Below, one piece after another: positions 25,401 to 39,524 of a DNA stretch of 64,000 nucleotides. This DNA comes from Rotaria sp. Silwood1 (taxonomy: Eukaryota > Rotifera > Eurotatoria > Philodinida > Philodinidae). The stretch is from NCBI GenBank assembly GCA_905250075.1, contig CAJNOP010000089.1:267474-331473 (forward strand), in the 5' to 3' direction. The stretch's first letter is position 1, and each line of letters starts with the position of its first letter. The notes beneath the pieces were generated by a model that was given only the letters and a program-made list of their open reading frames with translations, ran no database searches and was not told the origin of the DNA. Position numbers and translations under genes: made by a program.

Positions 25401-26306
25401 GGTAAAGAAAGATATATCATGCATAGGTTTCTACTTATTGTTCCTTCAGACTTATGTTGATTATATATGCATACGTAATTATTTTCTTCTGAGAAATAAG
25501 AAAAGAATTGTCTTATAATTATATATTTTTATTTTAATGACGTTCGTCTTTCACTTGATTACAACAAATTAATAAAGCATGAATATATTCATTAACTTCT
25601 GCAAGCCAATTGAAATCCCTTGTGAAAGACATCATGACATTTTTTTTTCAAGACACTTTTTTCAAAAGGCATATCTATGAAGAATATTTTCATTTGATGT
25701 AAATTGATACATGAACAGAATCCAGTCTTCTTCATTCAATACGAATTAATTATTAGCAAGCTTGTTAGAGCTCTTTTTTTTTAGCCTTATTACACTAATA
25801 GAAAGCAAATCAAATGAATAAGTCTCTGGCAAATTATAGTTGTTTTTCAAGATAGTCGCGATCGGTAGAGAAGCGATCCTTCTTATTGATTTCTAGATTT
25901 TGAACAGAATTGTTTAATATCGCTCTACTTTTTGTACTTTTCTAACTAGTGATTTAATCGGCAATTAAACTTGTTGTATGTATCCATATATCTACAGCAG
26001 ATTTCACACTATTATATATCTCAATACGTTTAAAAACACTGATATTGATAAAGTTCTAACTTGATTCCTGCTTCCAAACTCCTACCATTTTTCAGGCATA
26101 CCTCATTTACTTAGTTTAAAAATGGATACCTAGAATAAAGTAATTTTGTCACATATGATTCTATTCAGTACGTAGTGGTATATCAAAATGGTACTAATAG
26201 ATAGATAGATAGAACACTATCGAATCTAAATGAAAATTTATAGCTTAGTTTTTTTCGTCGTTTTTATTAAAAAATAGGGTTTGGAAAAATGTTTAATATC
26301 AATAGT
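22489..26306. other. 3.8 kb without a gene, holding one repeat copy
   Basis: The receptor and the phosphodiesterase face the same way, so this region should contain the receptor promoter at its left end and the phosphodiesterase 3' end at its right. Apart from repeat copy C (about 23115-23295) and a short GATA microsatellite near 26200, I see no structure. Confidence 0.4.
23115..23295 (+). repeat. dispersed repeat family, copy C
   Basis: Shares GGGATTAAAATGTGAAC, ATCGCAGGGAGATTGTTTTG, GAGACACATTTCTTCACCATC, ACTTAACCCTGAAGAAA, GGAAGTAGCTCATATAATA and GACGTTATTGATATACG with the other copies. The right part contains overlapping inverted repeats: TTGATATACG (23260-23269) against CGTATATCAA, and CGTTGTTG against CAACAACG. 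An open frame runs through the copy, but the other copies do not keep it, so coding is unlikely. Confidence 0.65.
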
Positions 26307-29300
26307 TTACACAGAAGGTGTACCACGAAGTAATAATTCATGTTGTGAACGTCTTTTTAAACGATCTTTTGCTTTGTCAACATATATTTGTAAATATTCG
26401 GAATTAAGTTTAAGAGGTTTTTTACAAATTAAAATTTGTTGAACATCATTCTCTTTTGATACTTGTCGCCATGTTTCTAAATTTAATTGTAAATCATGTT
26501 GCCATGGAAATGTTGGCATAGTTTTTATTGTAAGTTTAGAATTATGATCCAGAGAATCCATTTGAAGTACTTTGGATAATACATCAAACTAGAAAAAAAA
26601 AGAAATATTGAATTTAAGTTGAATTAATAATAAAATCTTATGCATGTAAAATATGATCATGATTTTGGGAAAATTCTGCACTCGTCTTTGATTATACTGG
26701 AACATACCTTTGTTCAAAAGCTCTCTTACAACACAACATTCTCAACTGTCCAATTGCTATTTGCTGGAGACTATTGCCATTCAATTGATCTTGCTTGACG
26801 AATTATGGGTGCTTTAATCGAGCGTAGAATCGCTGGAGACTTGGATGATCGAATATTACGAGCTGAAACTGTGTTCCTAGATAAGCCTTATAGTCAATAG
26901 AAGCAAACGTTTCCTTGCTGAGATATTCATATTTTCAAGAAACTCCTGTTTTGGACTATATTTCGAAAGAGGAACGTTTCTATGACAAGGAAATATCTCC
27001 ATAAGAATTGTATTTGTCCTAGCTCAACCTTTGGAATTTTTCTAGTACTCATAACATCTATCTATTGGCAAATTTTCATCTCGAAGTTCAATCAATCCGA
27101 TTTTCGGCGATACTATGAACAAGTAAAATGCCGATAACTCAACAACCAAAGAAAGAAAAATCATATTAAAATAAAATTTTTACTATTCATCAAATGTGAA
27201 ATAGTGTCAAACAAAATATGATTGGATAGATCGAAATATTCTCTAGTTAGATCAATTAGAATCTTCAATTTATCAGACGAAAGCAATATGATCAATAAGC
27301 TAAACATGTCAATTCCTGACATGGTTGAGTGTCCAAAGGTCATTTTTCAAAATAGTTGGATGAGTACAACAATTCCGTCATATATGTTTGACTTTCTTGA
27401 TGATTAATATTAGCTCAAACGATATATAAAATTTTAGTGAAAAATTTTAACGATTAAAATCGATTAGAATTTTGATTTTGATTGATTCTTTACACTGTTA
27501 TACTGTTTTGCCAACGGTAAGATGAAGTAAAACTAGTTTTTTTTTACTTTGTTATTATCTGTTCCAATGCTGTCTTACCTTGTAATCTGTTTCAATCTAT
27601 TAATCAATTTTGATTTATTAATATTTCAATCTGTTTTGATTTGTAATTTTATCGTTTTCTGTAAAATACTTCTATGTATCAAAAAGTACTTTTGTAATTG
27701 GTATCTTCACCGATTGTAACTGATTTCAAGCGTGTCTTCTATTTACGAAAATAATCTGTATCACTTCATTACTACATTTTGAAATAGATTAAACATGATT
27801 CTTGTTTTGGATGAACTTATTATAGATTAAAACTAATTTTAACCGAATTATTTTATCTAAAGCATGTTTTGGAAAAAGAACTTATATTATTCATAATCGT
27901 GTATATCGTGTTTATTCTAAAACTTCTATCTCTATAAATATTACATGGTATTTCTATCTAGCGTATTTCTACTAGCAATTATTATTCCGATTGAAATGTC
28001 TCGTATTAGTATACATCATTTAGTTCTGTAATAGATCTTGCTGATATTCTTTGACATCTTGACAATCAATTAAATAAATTAAACTTCATTAACAATTAAA
28101 ATCAAATTATTATCCTATTAAATCATTGATAATTAAATGATGATTTTTTATTTAGATTTTGATTGATTGATTGATATTTTAATCGATTGAATAGATTAAA
28201 ATCTAATTACGATTGAGATAATGGGGATAGTAAATGATTTTTTTTTAATCGATTTTTATCGGAATATCCTGAAAAATATGGGGATTTCACAGTCAAAGTG
28301 ATATGTGTAAACCGGTTATCAGCCATAACCCGGACTTTCTTAGACATAGTTTAACTGGTATATATACACCTATAATACATATGCAAATATAGAGTCAATA
28401 CTGATTAGTCTTGTTTTATAGAAGATAAATTCGTGAAAATTTAAAATTTTTTATTCACTTACTGTTGGACAGACAATATGTGAAATAAATCCAATTTGTA
28501 ATTGTACAACATCAGTTGATTCTCTATCAAATGTTGGTTTATTATCATCATAATATATTTTTTCTAGATCACCTTGTATAAAAAATTCTTCCATAATTTT
28601 TTCTGTTGATTGAATATAAATTGACCATGGTTTAGCTGCATTTGATATATCAGCAGCATGTAATAATGTTTGTAATAAAGTTTTTGAATCTGTAGCTGTT
28701 GTTGTTGAATTTGTTTCTTTAAAAAAGAAATATGTTGACATACGTTCAATAAGTGATGCATGATTAGCCATATCAGTTGCAAGTACAAGAGATATAACAA
28801 GTGAACGAAATATTCGATATTCATCAGAATTCATATTTGACCATATATTACAACGTTTATCACGTAAAAGTTTAAATATTGCACTGGAATGATGATTTTC
28901 TAAGAGAAATCATAAATAAAATTTTCAATTACATAATATAATGTAATGATTGTGAATGAATATACAGTTGTATACTAAACATCTAATAAATAAATAAAAT
29001 TCTAGAAGGATGCAGATGTGGGACAACTTGGCCAGATATGAGATCTTGACATTTGAAAATACTTTTTACGTTTTCAAACTGCTAATTTATGTTAAAGTAT
29101 ACGAGTGAAAAATCTGAGCAATTTATTGTATTTGAGAACAGATCACAGAAGTGAAAATATGATATTGTTTTAACTAAGAAAATTCATCTACAGATGAACA
29201 TGAATCATAAGACAAAGTAATTGAATATATAGAGAGAAAAATAAATTATTAAAATAGTGAACATGTATTATTGTAATGGAGAATGTATTCATAAGTATGA

Positions 29301-32300
29301 CGTTTGGCATCAACAATGATTTTCATTTCAACGTTATCAACAACAAACAAGTGTATATCTAACGATATTGATGAGTTTTTAAAAGAAAAAAGCTTGTATG
29401 AGTTTCACTAACTGATAAAAAATTTCGTCTGATCAAGAATGTAACACAAAACCAAACGGTTCAATTTATTTTTCAAATTTTCCAAAGCCAAATTATGAAT
29501 TTTCACTATCAGTAAAAATTTCAATCGATTAGTTAAAATATTTATATTAAGTACATGAACGATTCTATTCGTTTGCAACAACACATAAGTCTTGATTCAT
29601 ATTTGCTGTTTTGATTTCACTCTCTTTATCGTTATACTCGAAACTGTTAAAAAGGGATATTATAAGAATTTACAGTTGCTTGATTAACACGACTATGAGC
29701 GATATAAACAGATGAGAAAATACAATAAATTTATAAGATATCGCCTTTGGTAGATACTTTATGATAATAAAAACACAAAAAATATTAATTGAGAAACAAA
29801 AAGGAAATATGAATGATGAAACAAGAACATAGAAATCGATGTCCTGAGAAAGAACAAGTAACACTCAAACAATAACATGGTAGACTTCACATATATAAAA
29901 ATTGAAATTATGAAAGAAGTAGTAATTGATACCTTTCATGCCTAAATCCTACTCGTCTTAATTGAAAAAAATAGTCTAGATGATTATTTTTATTCTTATG
30001 AAATACATCCTGGTAAAATATATTATTATAAAAGTACGGACAACTAAAACCTGATTTTTCAATTTGTTTTAATCTTTTTTTTTTTAATGTATCTTTTTAC
30101 ATAATCTTCTTATGAATATTCATTAGTTTATTTGTAGAAAATCTTTTGTTCCAACGAAAGAACAATGATGAACCAGTCTTAATTCTGTTTTTTATTTCAG
30201 GATAGAGGGAAATATACAGATAAAGTATGGAAAACTATAAACAAAAAAACAAGCATTTTTTCAGAGAATTTAATTAGTTTTCATTTATTTTAATTTATTA
30301 AATATCATTTCAATGTTTTTATCAATCATTGGTTTGAAAAACATCTTACTCATCCGAGTAAACTCAAGATATTTGAATCCGTTAACTATTTTTTAGTCTT
30401 TGACCTTTTATACAAATATCAAGTTTTGAATTTTTGCATTTATGTGTGAAAAATCTGCACAACTGTTTTCGACAGATTAACTAATGTCCGCACCAGAATT
30501 AATGGGCGGTAGGTGTAACCTCATTAACTCGATCATACCAACAATCAGCGATATGCGGTTTTCACCAATCGAACGAGAAGAACTCTTGACGTCTTTTTGT
30601 TTGACATCATATAAGACAAAATTATTTTAAAATCCACCATCTTTGTAAAACATTCAAAAACATGCATTAACATAGTGTTCAGTTTTGACATGTACTTCAA
30701 ATAGAAATGCTTTAGTTTACTATGTTCTGGTAGTTCGATACGAAACAAATAAAACTGGGAATCTATTCGATGAAATTATACAGAATTCTGTTGATTTTGA
30801 ACAAATTTTCTACCTCTTTCTGAATATTTCCTTGAAATACAACACTGTTTTCATGTATGTTTTGAGAATATCATAAGATTTAAAATAATTTTCACTTCTA
30901 CTGTATCCAAGAAAAAAAAGTTTGGAGTTTTTCTCTTTGCATTTCTGAATGCTGAAGGTCTCTAACTGTTTGCCCTTGTCGAGTTATTGAGTTTACATCC
31001 ATCTCTTTTTAATTCTCACGTAGACATAAGTTGTTTTCATCTCTTTGAATAACTCGTTATTTTTTTTACACATGTTTTGTTATATGAATACCTTGAGATT
31101 ATTAGTAAACATGTAGCTAAAATAAGCATCTACACACATACAAAAAAAAAAGATCATAATAATAAACATTGAAAAGAAATAGGCTCAAACTACTGCCTTG
31201 AGGCAACTCAACATGGGTGTAAAATATTTTCGATTTATTTCCTCCATATATAATATATATTAGACAATCATTTAGCCGTGAAATAATCCTCAATTCATCT
31301 TCCGCAAGAATGTAACACGATATCATGTTAAATTGTTAATCCGAGTTTTTCATGTGATTCATACAATATGATTTCACCATCATAATACTAACAACAAAAT
31401 AAGTGAGACAAATATGAAAGAAATAAAATTAGCCATTTGAAATTATGAGCAACTAATTCTATTTGTTATAATATGTTTTATTAGCTATAGATAAATGCTT
31501 GATTTCTACTGCTCATTTTTTTTTATGCATAATAGTTAGAGTCGAATTTATCAATCTGAAATTTTTTTACTAGAAGAAGTTTAAGGAAAAGAAAATTTAA
31601 AGATAGTTTTTACGATGTTTGTTTTCAGGAAAAATCTGATTTTTCCATAGAACTATACCATACTACATTGTTTTGCTGGATTTTTCAACAAAAGCTATAG
31701 TTCCTGTCAGATGCCTGAAGAATTTCGAATTTTACGCAAACAAATTTCTCAATGAGATTATTTAATTGTGCAAGTAGTATTTCCTTTCTGGAGATGTACA
31801 GAATTTACTTTTACAAATGAAAGAATTTCGGATATCTCATATCTCAGGATAGAAAATGTTAGAAGAGTTACAACTTGTCTAATGAACTAATCTCATTAAG
31901 AACTTTGTTCGAGCAAAGTTCAATGTCGAAACTCTAAAGTGATCCGAGAAGGATTACAGCTTTTTTTTTTAATAAATCAAGTGAAATTTAGATATGTCAT
32001 GAATGAAGAACCCGGAAAAATACACCATTCTGGTTGAAAAATGATTTGACACTTCGAGGGATTCAAAAATGATACATGAACAACATCTCGTTTTAAAATA
32101 TGAGGAACTTCCTTATTGCATTTTTACAAAGATTGAGGATATGGATGAAGACATGTATTCAAAAACAATTTCTCTAGGACTATCAAGAACAGTTTATATT
32201 GTGTTTCACATGCAATGTGTAGTAGAAAATTGATGAATATTCGAATTTTTTTATGGTCTTACCTAGTACACTAAAATCATTATAAATCAAAGCTAAATCA

Positions 32301-33733
32301 CTTTTTGTTTTAACAAGATAATTATTATTTAAACCTGGATGTTCAAAATCATGAATAACAGCAGCAAATAACTATTCAAAACAAAAACAAAAAATGAATT
32401 CATATCAATCATTTTCTTTGACTTACTAATGCAGTTATTTCAAGTTGTGTAAAAACATTTAATAAATTACTTTTAATTAATAAACAATGTGTTGTTTGAA
32501 GAACATCAGCTCCATGATAATCATTATGATAAGCTGCTCGAAATTCTAAATAAAACATAATATTAATTTAATTATTGAGTTGTTGTTTTTTTTAATCTTG
32601 TCTACATACTTGTATAACCTTCAGTAAGTGCATGAGCAAAATTTTTCAATACATCAATATCAATTCGATAATGTGATATAAGATCATGTGCATCAAATAT
32701 AAGTAAAATAGTAAATGTAATTGGGTCATTATATTCCATCATATTAAATGACCAATGATTTAATTGATTTATATCAACTGGTAAATTAAACATTATAGCT
32801 ATATGTTCTTTTGTATGCAGACGTAATTGTCTTTGTAATGCATTAACAAATGATGATGCTTGAATTATAGCCTTTATAGATTCAAAACGTCCTGTCGCTG
32901 TTATTGTACGTTGTTGTTTAGATGAAAATGTTTGTTCTAACCATTTACTTATTTGTCCATCATTTGAGGTGATATTTATTTCACTTTGTCGTGTATCATC
33001 AGAAAGAATATCAACAAGACTATAGAGAATCCCTTGAGAATAGAAATAAAAAAACAAAAGAAGTCACAAGATTCAAGTTTTCCTTTTAGTTAATTAAAAA
33101 ATCGATGAAGTATCTGGCATATGTCAAATGGAGAAATCTTTAAGAAAACAAAAAATGACACTTTTCTTATTCAACTCAATGATCTATTAATAAATACCAG
33201 ATCGTCAAAAAAAGAAAGTAATCAAAGATAGTGTCTAATTAACGTGATACAAAAGATCAGTTTTTTTTTTGTTCGCTATGCAATTCAAGATGCATCGTTA
33301 TATGATAGAATTAATAGAAAAACTCTCAGCTGTTCTTTTTTTCTTATTCAAAATAACATAATCCTAAGTATTTTCTTTTTCTTGTTACAGACAAAACAAA
33401 TGTTAAGATGTTCACATACCATCAAGTTCTTTACCAACATTACCCAATATTTCAGTATATTCTAACATACCTAAAAATAAACTAAGAAAAACTTCAAATC
33501 GTTCGAAAGTCGGATTTTTTTTGTTCCGATGTTTTAATAATTTGTTCACATAAAAGTTCAAAATAACAAAAACAAAACGAAGAAAAGAATGTTTGTTACT
33601 CACCATTTTTACTTAAACTTGTTTGCACTTGTCGTACTTGTTCAGTAGCTATACGTAGACGACTAAGAATATTTATTGTTGTCATTGAAGAATTTTCTAA
33701 GCTTTGCTGTGAAAAATTATTTGATCGATTCAT
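26307..33733 (-). CDS. PDE1: PDE1-type 3',5'-cyclic nucleotide phosphodiesterase
   Basis: Hydrolyses cAMP and/or cGMP; PDE1 enzymes are normally Ca2+/calmodulin-activated. Seven minus-strand exons join in frame: 33733-33604, 33470-33420, 33032-32610, 32545-32427, 32371-32263, 28899-28463 and 26588-26307 (516 residues). The N-terminal regulatory part matches PDE1 in layout (WLEQTF, then FESIKAIIQASSFVNALQRQ, then WSFN). Catalytic metal ligands are visible: YHNDYHGADV (H208, H212), HDFEHPG (H248, D249) and LHAADIS (D361). The purine-clamp Gln lies in QLQIGF (about residue 412). The fifth intron is 3.4 kb, unlike the others, and lies between HDFEHPG...SVL and ENHH. I cannot point to a clear calmodulin-binding helix in the short N-terminus. 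The first exon may not be the only 5' exon. Other class I PDEs are less likely because the N-terminal match is to PDE1. Confidence 0.92.
27430..28260. repeat. low-complexity GATT/AATC-rich stretch in the last PDE1 intron
   Basis: Degenerate reiterations of GATTTTGATT, AATCGATT and TTGATTGATTGAT are spread over about 0.8 kb and read similarly on both strands because the unit is near-palindromic. No regular period was seen. It looks like an old, drifted simple repeat. Confidence 0.5.
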
Positions 33734-36700
33734 ATTATTAAATATATAAATGCTTTTGTATTGAACAAAAGATAATTGCGTACTGACAGTTCCAATAGAA
33801 ATTTTTTTTTTGCTTCTTTTTTGACTAGTATTGTCGTCTATCTAGAGATGTGCAGAGCAAATAAAGAGATAAGTAATTTTCTAAGACATGAAAAAGAGAA
33901 GAGAAAAAGAAAAGACATGTAACTCATTATTAAATATAAAACACTTTAGGCATTTGTGACTTGTCCGTCATTAGAAAACTAAGTTGACGAACAAGAATTG
34001 ACAAAATAGAAAAAAGAAAATCGTGATTTTTTTTTCTTCTCATATGCATGTTTTTTTTCAGCAATTTCCGATTAAAAGAAAAACAAGAATAAAACAACAT
34101 CACTATTATCATAGCATGTTATATCAGCATATTATAAATTTCATCTTATGTGGTCGATTCATTTCATCAACTTATTCTTGTTGTTGCATTATATTTCATT
34201 TTCACTGACACTCGTGCTGATCTCTTTTTCTATATTCTGCAGGAAATGAAACTATAGAGAAGGAAGACAACAGCTAAGAGAAAATAACTTCCGACTTGTT
34301 CAGATGATTTTCAATTATTCATATCAGTAAATAGCAAAGAACAATTTAGTTTTTCTTTTTCAAATAAATACTCATATAAACATATAAAACAATTTATCAT
34401 ACGTACATTTAACAAATAATAATAATCATCATCATGAAATCAAGAAAATACTTGATATGAAGAAAACAAGAACTACATTGAATTGATATAACATGCAAAT
34501 GACTTCTTAAAACAAAGAAAGATTTTTCTTTTCTCCAGAAGGAAATACTTCTTTCTCTCTTGAATATTTATGAAACTAATTCCTTTTTTTTTCTTCTTGT
34601 CAAACAACATGTGTACATAAGAAATCTATTTGCTATCTTTTCAAATTAATCATATGGCTTAAAATTAAAGGTCTATGAAGTAGTTTCGAATTACGATCAT
34701 TTGTGACCATAATCAGGTCTCTCTCTTCTACATAACTATGACAAATAACAATATTATGCAAACAATTGAAGATTTTTTTTATGAAACTTTCACAAGTTAT
34801 GCTAAAGAAGATAGAAGTCGTTGAGCAATGAAATTTATCACCTCTCAAAATAGACTTTTCTATTTTACTAATAGGCAATTCGGCTAACAAAAGTCTATTA
34901 CAGCTAAAATTAGATAGATTTACCTCATTGTCGACTGTAGCTAGTTGACGTAAAACTCAAAATAATCGATCTCCAATAGCGTTATGTTACACAGTGTTTA
35001 TATGGAAAATTTCTCGACGCTCTTCAACGCGTTTAATTTGACTAATATATCAAATGTAAGCTTTTTCTTTCCTCTATCAAATAGCATGTCGGAGTAGAAC
35101 AAAATATCGTTCTTTGCATTTTTCTTTTAGAGAGTATTGTTAGCTTGTATATATAATTTGAGGACACTTATGACAAAATTTTTTACCTAGTATGCTTTAA
35201 ACGCAATGATTCACTTTGAGTTATAAATCATTTAATAGTTCTTTCAATGTTTGACAAAACGATATTCTTGATTTATTGATCCTAATTTGTACATATGATA
35301 CTTCATTGAAATAAACCATATTCATAGGTGTCAAAAATCTTCTTTTCGAGTGATTTTTAATCGAGTTTTACAACTATAATTAAGACTTCTTACGAAAAAA
35401 AAAATGACAGATTTGAAATCAGTATAAAAATCTGAATCGATTTGTATTTCTGTCATAAAATCCTCCAATAACTTTTATTTTCGTTCAAAAATACAGCTGC
35501 GAACTTCTTCAAGTTTAAATGAGAAAATAAAACTATTCAATACATCGTTTTCATTTTTTCCAGCTTTTTTAAAGTTTAGGAAGTAACTTTTGACAGTCAA
35601 AACGTCATTTTGATTGACTTTATTTTATGACATAATCTTGATAGAAACCAGAGCTGAATTTTCATTCAACAATAAAAGTTATTAAAAGACTTTCTGACAG
35701 ATATAGATGGAAAAATCAGTCGAAAAAGACATTTTTGGCAAGCACACGTATCACAAGTCCAGCAAATGCCTTACATACAAATTACGGTCAGTGCAAGAAT
35801 ACTATTTTGTTAAACATTGTAGAGGCTATCGAGTAATTTATAATTCAGGGTAGATCACTGCTGGCAAATTATACTAGAGAAGAATTTTCGTCATGAATCC
35901 CCTAAAACTGTACACATAAAACAACGAGCTTTCGTTTGATATATAGTCAAAGTTAAAGATCTGAAGACACTGAAAAAGTTTTCCATATGAACAGGGCATG
36001 ACGCGATAGTATTGATTTTTAATTCAACTGTACAAAATTTGATTTCTAGAGAAAGCTAATGTCATCACTTAACTACCCCTCATTTGTGACTTATTGATGA
36101 ACTATCGCAAGTTTTGACAAAAATTAACTTTCAAGGTTTAGTTTTCAAAAGTTTTATTATTATATTCTAAACTAAATTTTAAAAGTGTTAGTGACCAAAA
36201 AAGTTCATCGAAGGCTTCATCACCTGATTGAACAACAGTCTCGCATCTCATTATACTACTGAATTTAATTTGTAATCATAGTCCTATCAATACATGTGAC
36301 TAACTAAATTAGTTGGATGTGAAAAGTTCAGAAAATTGAAATTCTCAAAAAAGACAAGATCATTCATGTCTATGGTTTTAACGCCTGAAAAACTTGAAAG
36401 TATGAATCCGGTGATCAGATTTTTTTAGTTCTGGTCGTAATCGAACAAAGTTGATTAGCCGATTCTTGACTCCAAATAGTTATCGTTTTTCCAAGTTTTT
36501 CGGTTGGAAACCACCCATATATTTTGCATCAGATATGAGAGAAAAAAATCATTCTCGATGAGTTTGAAGTGTATGATATCAATTTGAGAATCGAACAATG
36601 TGTGTTTGTACTGAATATTTTATTTTAGAGATCTATGACAATGACATAAAAAAAAAATAGTAATCGAAGTAAACGAATCGTTTAAACAAAACTTGGAAAT

Positions 36701-39524
36701 AAATCTGATATAATTGATTCATTGAATATTTAATCTATATACTTTTTATGATAGCTGTCGTGAACAAAATACATCTAGTCGTTTGGCTAATTGCACTTCT
36801 TGACTTTTACATCATCAAGAAAATACATCAAATTATAAGCGACATAATACATATACGCATACTTATTGCTACTACTGTATTGTTTACATTTGATAGATTG
36901 AAAAGGTCATACATGTCTTTCAATCAATTTAAGTAAGATCGCATTTATCCAAAAGATAACAATTATATAATCAAATAGTAATAAGCCTTGGTCAATGCAC
37001 TCATCAAGATGTACTGACGCTAGAAAAGGTCGTGCTTATGCATTATTATCCATTATGTTACCAAACTTGAGACGTCTAGAAAAAAATCCGATGACGTAGT
37101 CAAATCATTGTATCTTTTAGAGATTTTATTAGAACACTATATAGTATCTATAGATAAAAAAAAAATCATTGAAATTCCAAGGAAAGCAGTTGAGAAAGTA
37201 CACTTGATAGCAGTAATTGTTGGTGTAAGATTCTTGGAAATATATACTCTATGCAGTATTGTTGTATTACATCTTCTGTTTTATTTAAATACAAAATAAA
37301 TAATACAAAACTATCACCCAATATAAGAACAATAAGTTTTACTTTATCTTTATAAAATATACAATAGATAAGAAATTCTATAACTATATATAATCATTAA
37401 TTAAATATTTCTCTATCTATTATGCATTGCCTCAAAAGTAGGTTTTTTTTTCTTTGCAAAACATAAATTGAATACAAAAAAAAGAAAAAATTTGTATTTT
37501 AATGTATACGCATATTTTAACTAAATTTAGGAAATAAAATTGACCGATCAATCATTCCTACGTATGTCAACAAATATTTAATCACATGTGATGAATCAAC
37601 AACCTCAATGAGAAATTGTTTTTTTTTCTTTTTGTCATGCGAGTCATACTTGGTTTAAAATATATAAATGACTCATTAGAAAAGAATGAAAGATTAAGTA
37701 AATAATTGATTAACACAGTTTTTCTCTACTTTTTATTAAAATTACATGACAGACCATAAATATTCGGTAACATATTGAAATATCTCCAATTCAGTTGAAT
37801 CAAACAGGTTCATAAGCTACAAGAGCAAGGCAGGAACGTATACTCCTCAATAATCGAAAATAATTTGTGATTACTCAATAAAACTGGTAAGATTTTTTGA
37901 ATTTTTTTCTTATAACTGTAAGATACTTTATTATATACCCGGCAACTTTAGAACCTTCTCGCGGTCTCCATACAAATTTATTTTTAAACGTTTTGAAGTA
38001 TCATTACTATTTTCATTAAAGAAATGTAATCACTTGTCAAATGAGAAAATACATGTAGAATGATCAATAGATAATTTGTAGGTCTAATCTAAAGTGATGA
38101 AAAGAGAAAATCAAGATAAATTTTTCGAATTCGTGTTCAATAATTCAACTTTAGAATTAGATCAATTTCAACTATTGATTCATCCACTTCATCATAAAAG
38201 TTTAATTGAAAATTCGAAAAATTTGCTTGATGTCACGTTTCAATTTAGTCTTGTACATATTAACTGAGTAAGTCTATCACAAAAAAAAAGAAATTTCATA
38301 AAAATATTTTACACGCGTCATTTATATATTCTTGTTAGAACGTCATATTTGTTGAATTATATATAGCTATTTACTAGATAAGAATAATATTTTATGATCA
38401 TTTTAAATGCAAAAAATATTTCTTCTCATTTACATAGCGATTAATTTAACAACATCTATTAAAAAACATAACAAATTTCCCTGTTCGATGAAGACGTCAA
38501 CATAATATTGTTTCCTAATAAAATTATTAAAATTAGATTATCTACCAAAATTACAATGCTTTTCCCATTGTCGATAGATGTCAGTAATAAAAACATACGT
38601 TTTGGAAACGATATGAAATGATGATGGCTATTTTTCTGACGAATCAATGTCACATTATTATTTGATTTATTGAATGAATGAAAAAATCTCAATGATATTT
38701 TGTTTGTCTTTCTTTGTCTATTGAGTATTACTCAATGTGTATCTCATTGTGTAAATGGTAAAAAAAAAAAAAAATTCTTCGTTCTTTTATCCTTTCTTTT
38801 TTTTTTTCTTGCTATATAATTATATATCGATCTTAATATATTTGATTAACATCATTTACTCTTAATTAAATAATGATAGACAAAACTAAGAACGTCTTTT
38901 ATACATGTTAGCGATTGACATCATCACAATAATTATTTTGTCCTTGATGTTAGTCTTTGTCATTGGCATATACGTAGGTGCAGATAGACAAGGCACGGTC
39001 CAATAACGTATGCCAATTGTATTAAAAGATGAGAACGGATAGCATTGGCAAAGGAAAAGAAGAAAAAAAAATGATGTATGCTATTATTTATACTGTTGTT
39101 CCGGCTAAGTTATTTGTTGTTGTTTATTCGATTTCCATCGGTTGCTTATTAGGAATGTCGTCGAAGGCAATGTTTTACACATAATGAAGATATCAGAGAA
39201 AATTTTCTTTTCTTGTATCGAGATTTTTTCTTTGTTTATTCTTTGTTATTATTTATTAGTTGATTCAGATAATAAGAAACAAGAACTCATTACCACCTTT
39301 CTTTCTTCTTTTTTTTTTTTGCTTTTTCTTTCTTATAGAACGATCTCCATAGGGTATCATCATCTGTCTATTCTTGTCTGTCTCATATTTATCTGACAGT
39401 ACTCTATCGTGTCTATTTTTCTTTGCCTTGATAATCAAACGACATAATGGAAAAAAAAGAAAAGATTGAGCGACATAATGACTTTTATCAGTCATTTGTG
39501 TTTCTGTTTTTTTTTCTAGATGTA
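33734..39524. other. 5.8 kb between divergent PDE1 and srGAP genes, no gene recognised
   Basis: The two flanking genes point away from each other, so promoters should lie at both ends. All open frames are short and AT-rich and lack exon-like composition. T-rich tracts near 38760-38810 and 39300 precede srGAP. A splice-acceptor-like tract ending at 39519 stands just before its start codon, hinting at a spliced 5' untranslated leader. Confidence 0.4.

Noticed and set aside
36748-37299. Two open frames rich in Ile, Leu and Tyr
   Set aside because: Composition is what AT-rich non-coding DNA gives; no motif, no splice context, no relative in the window.
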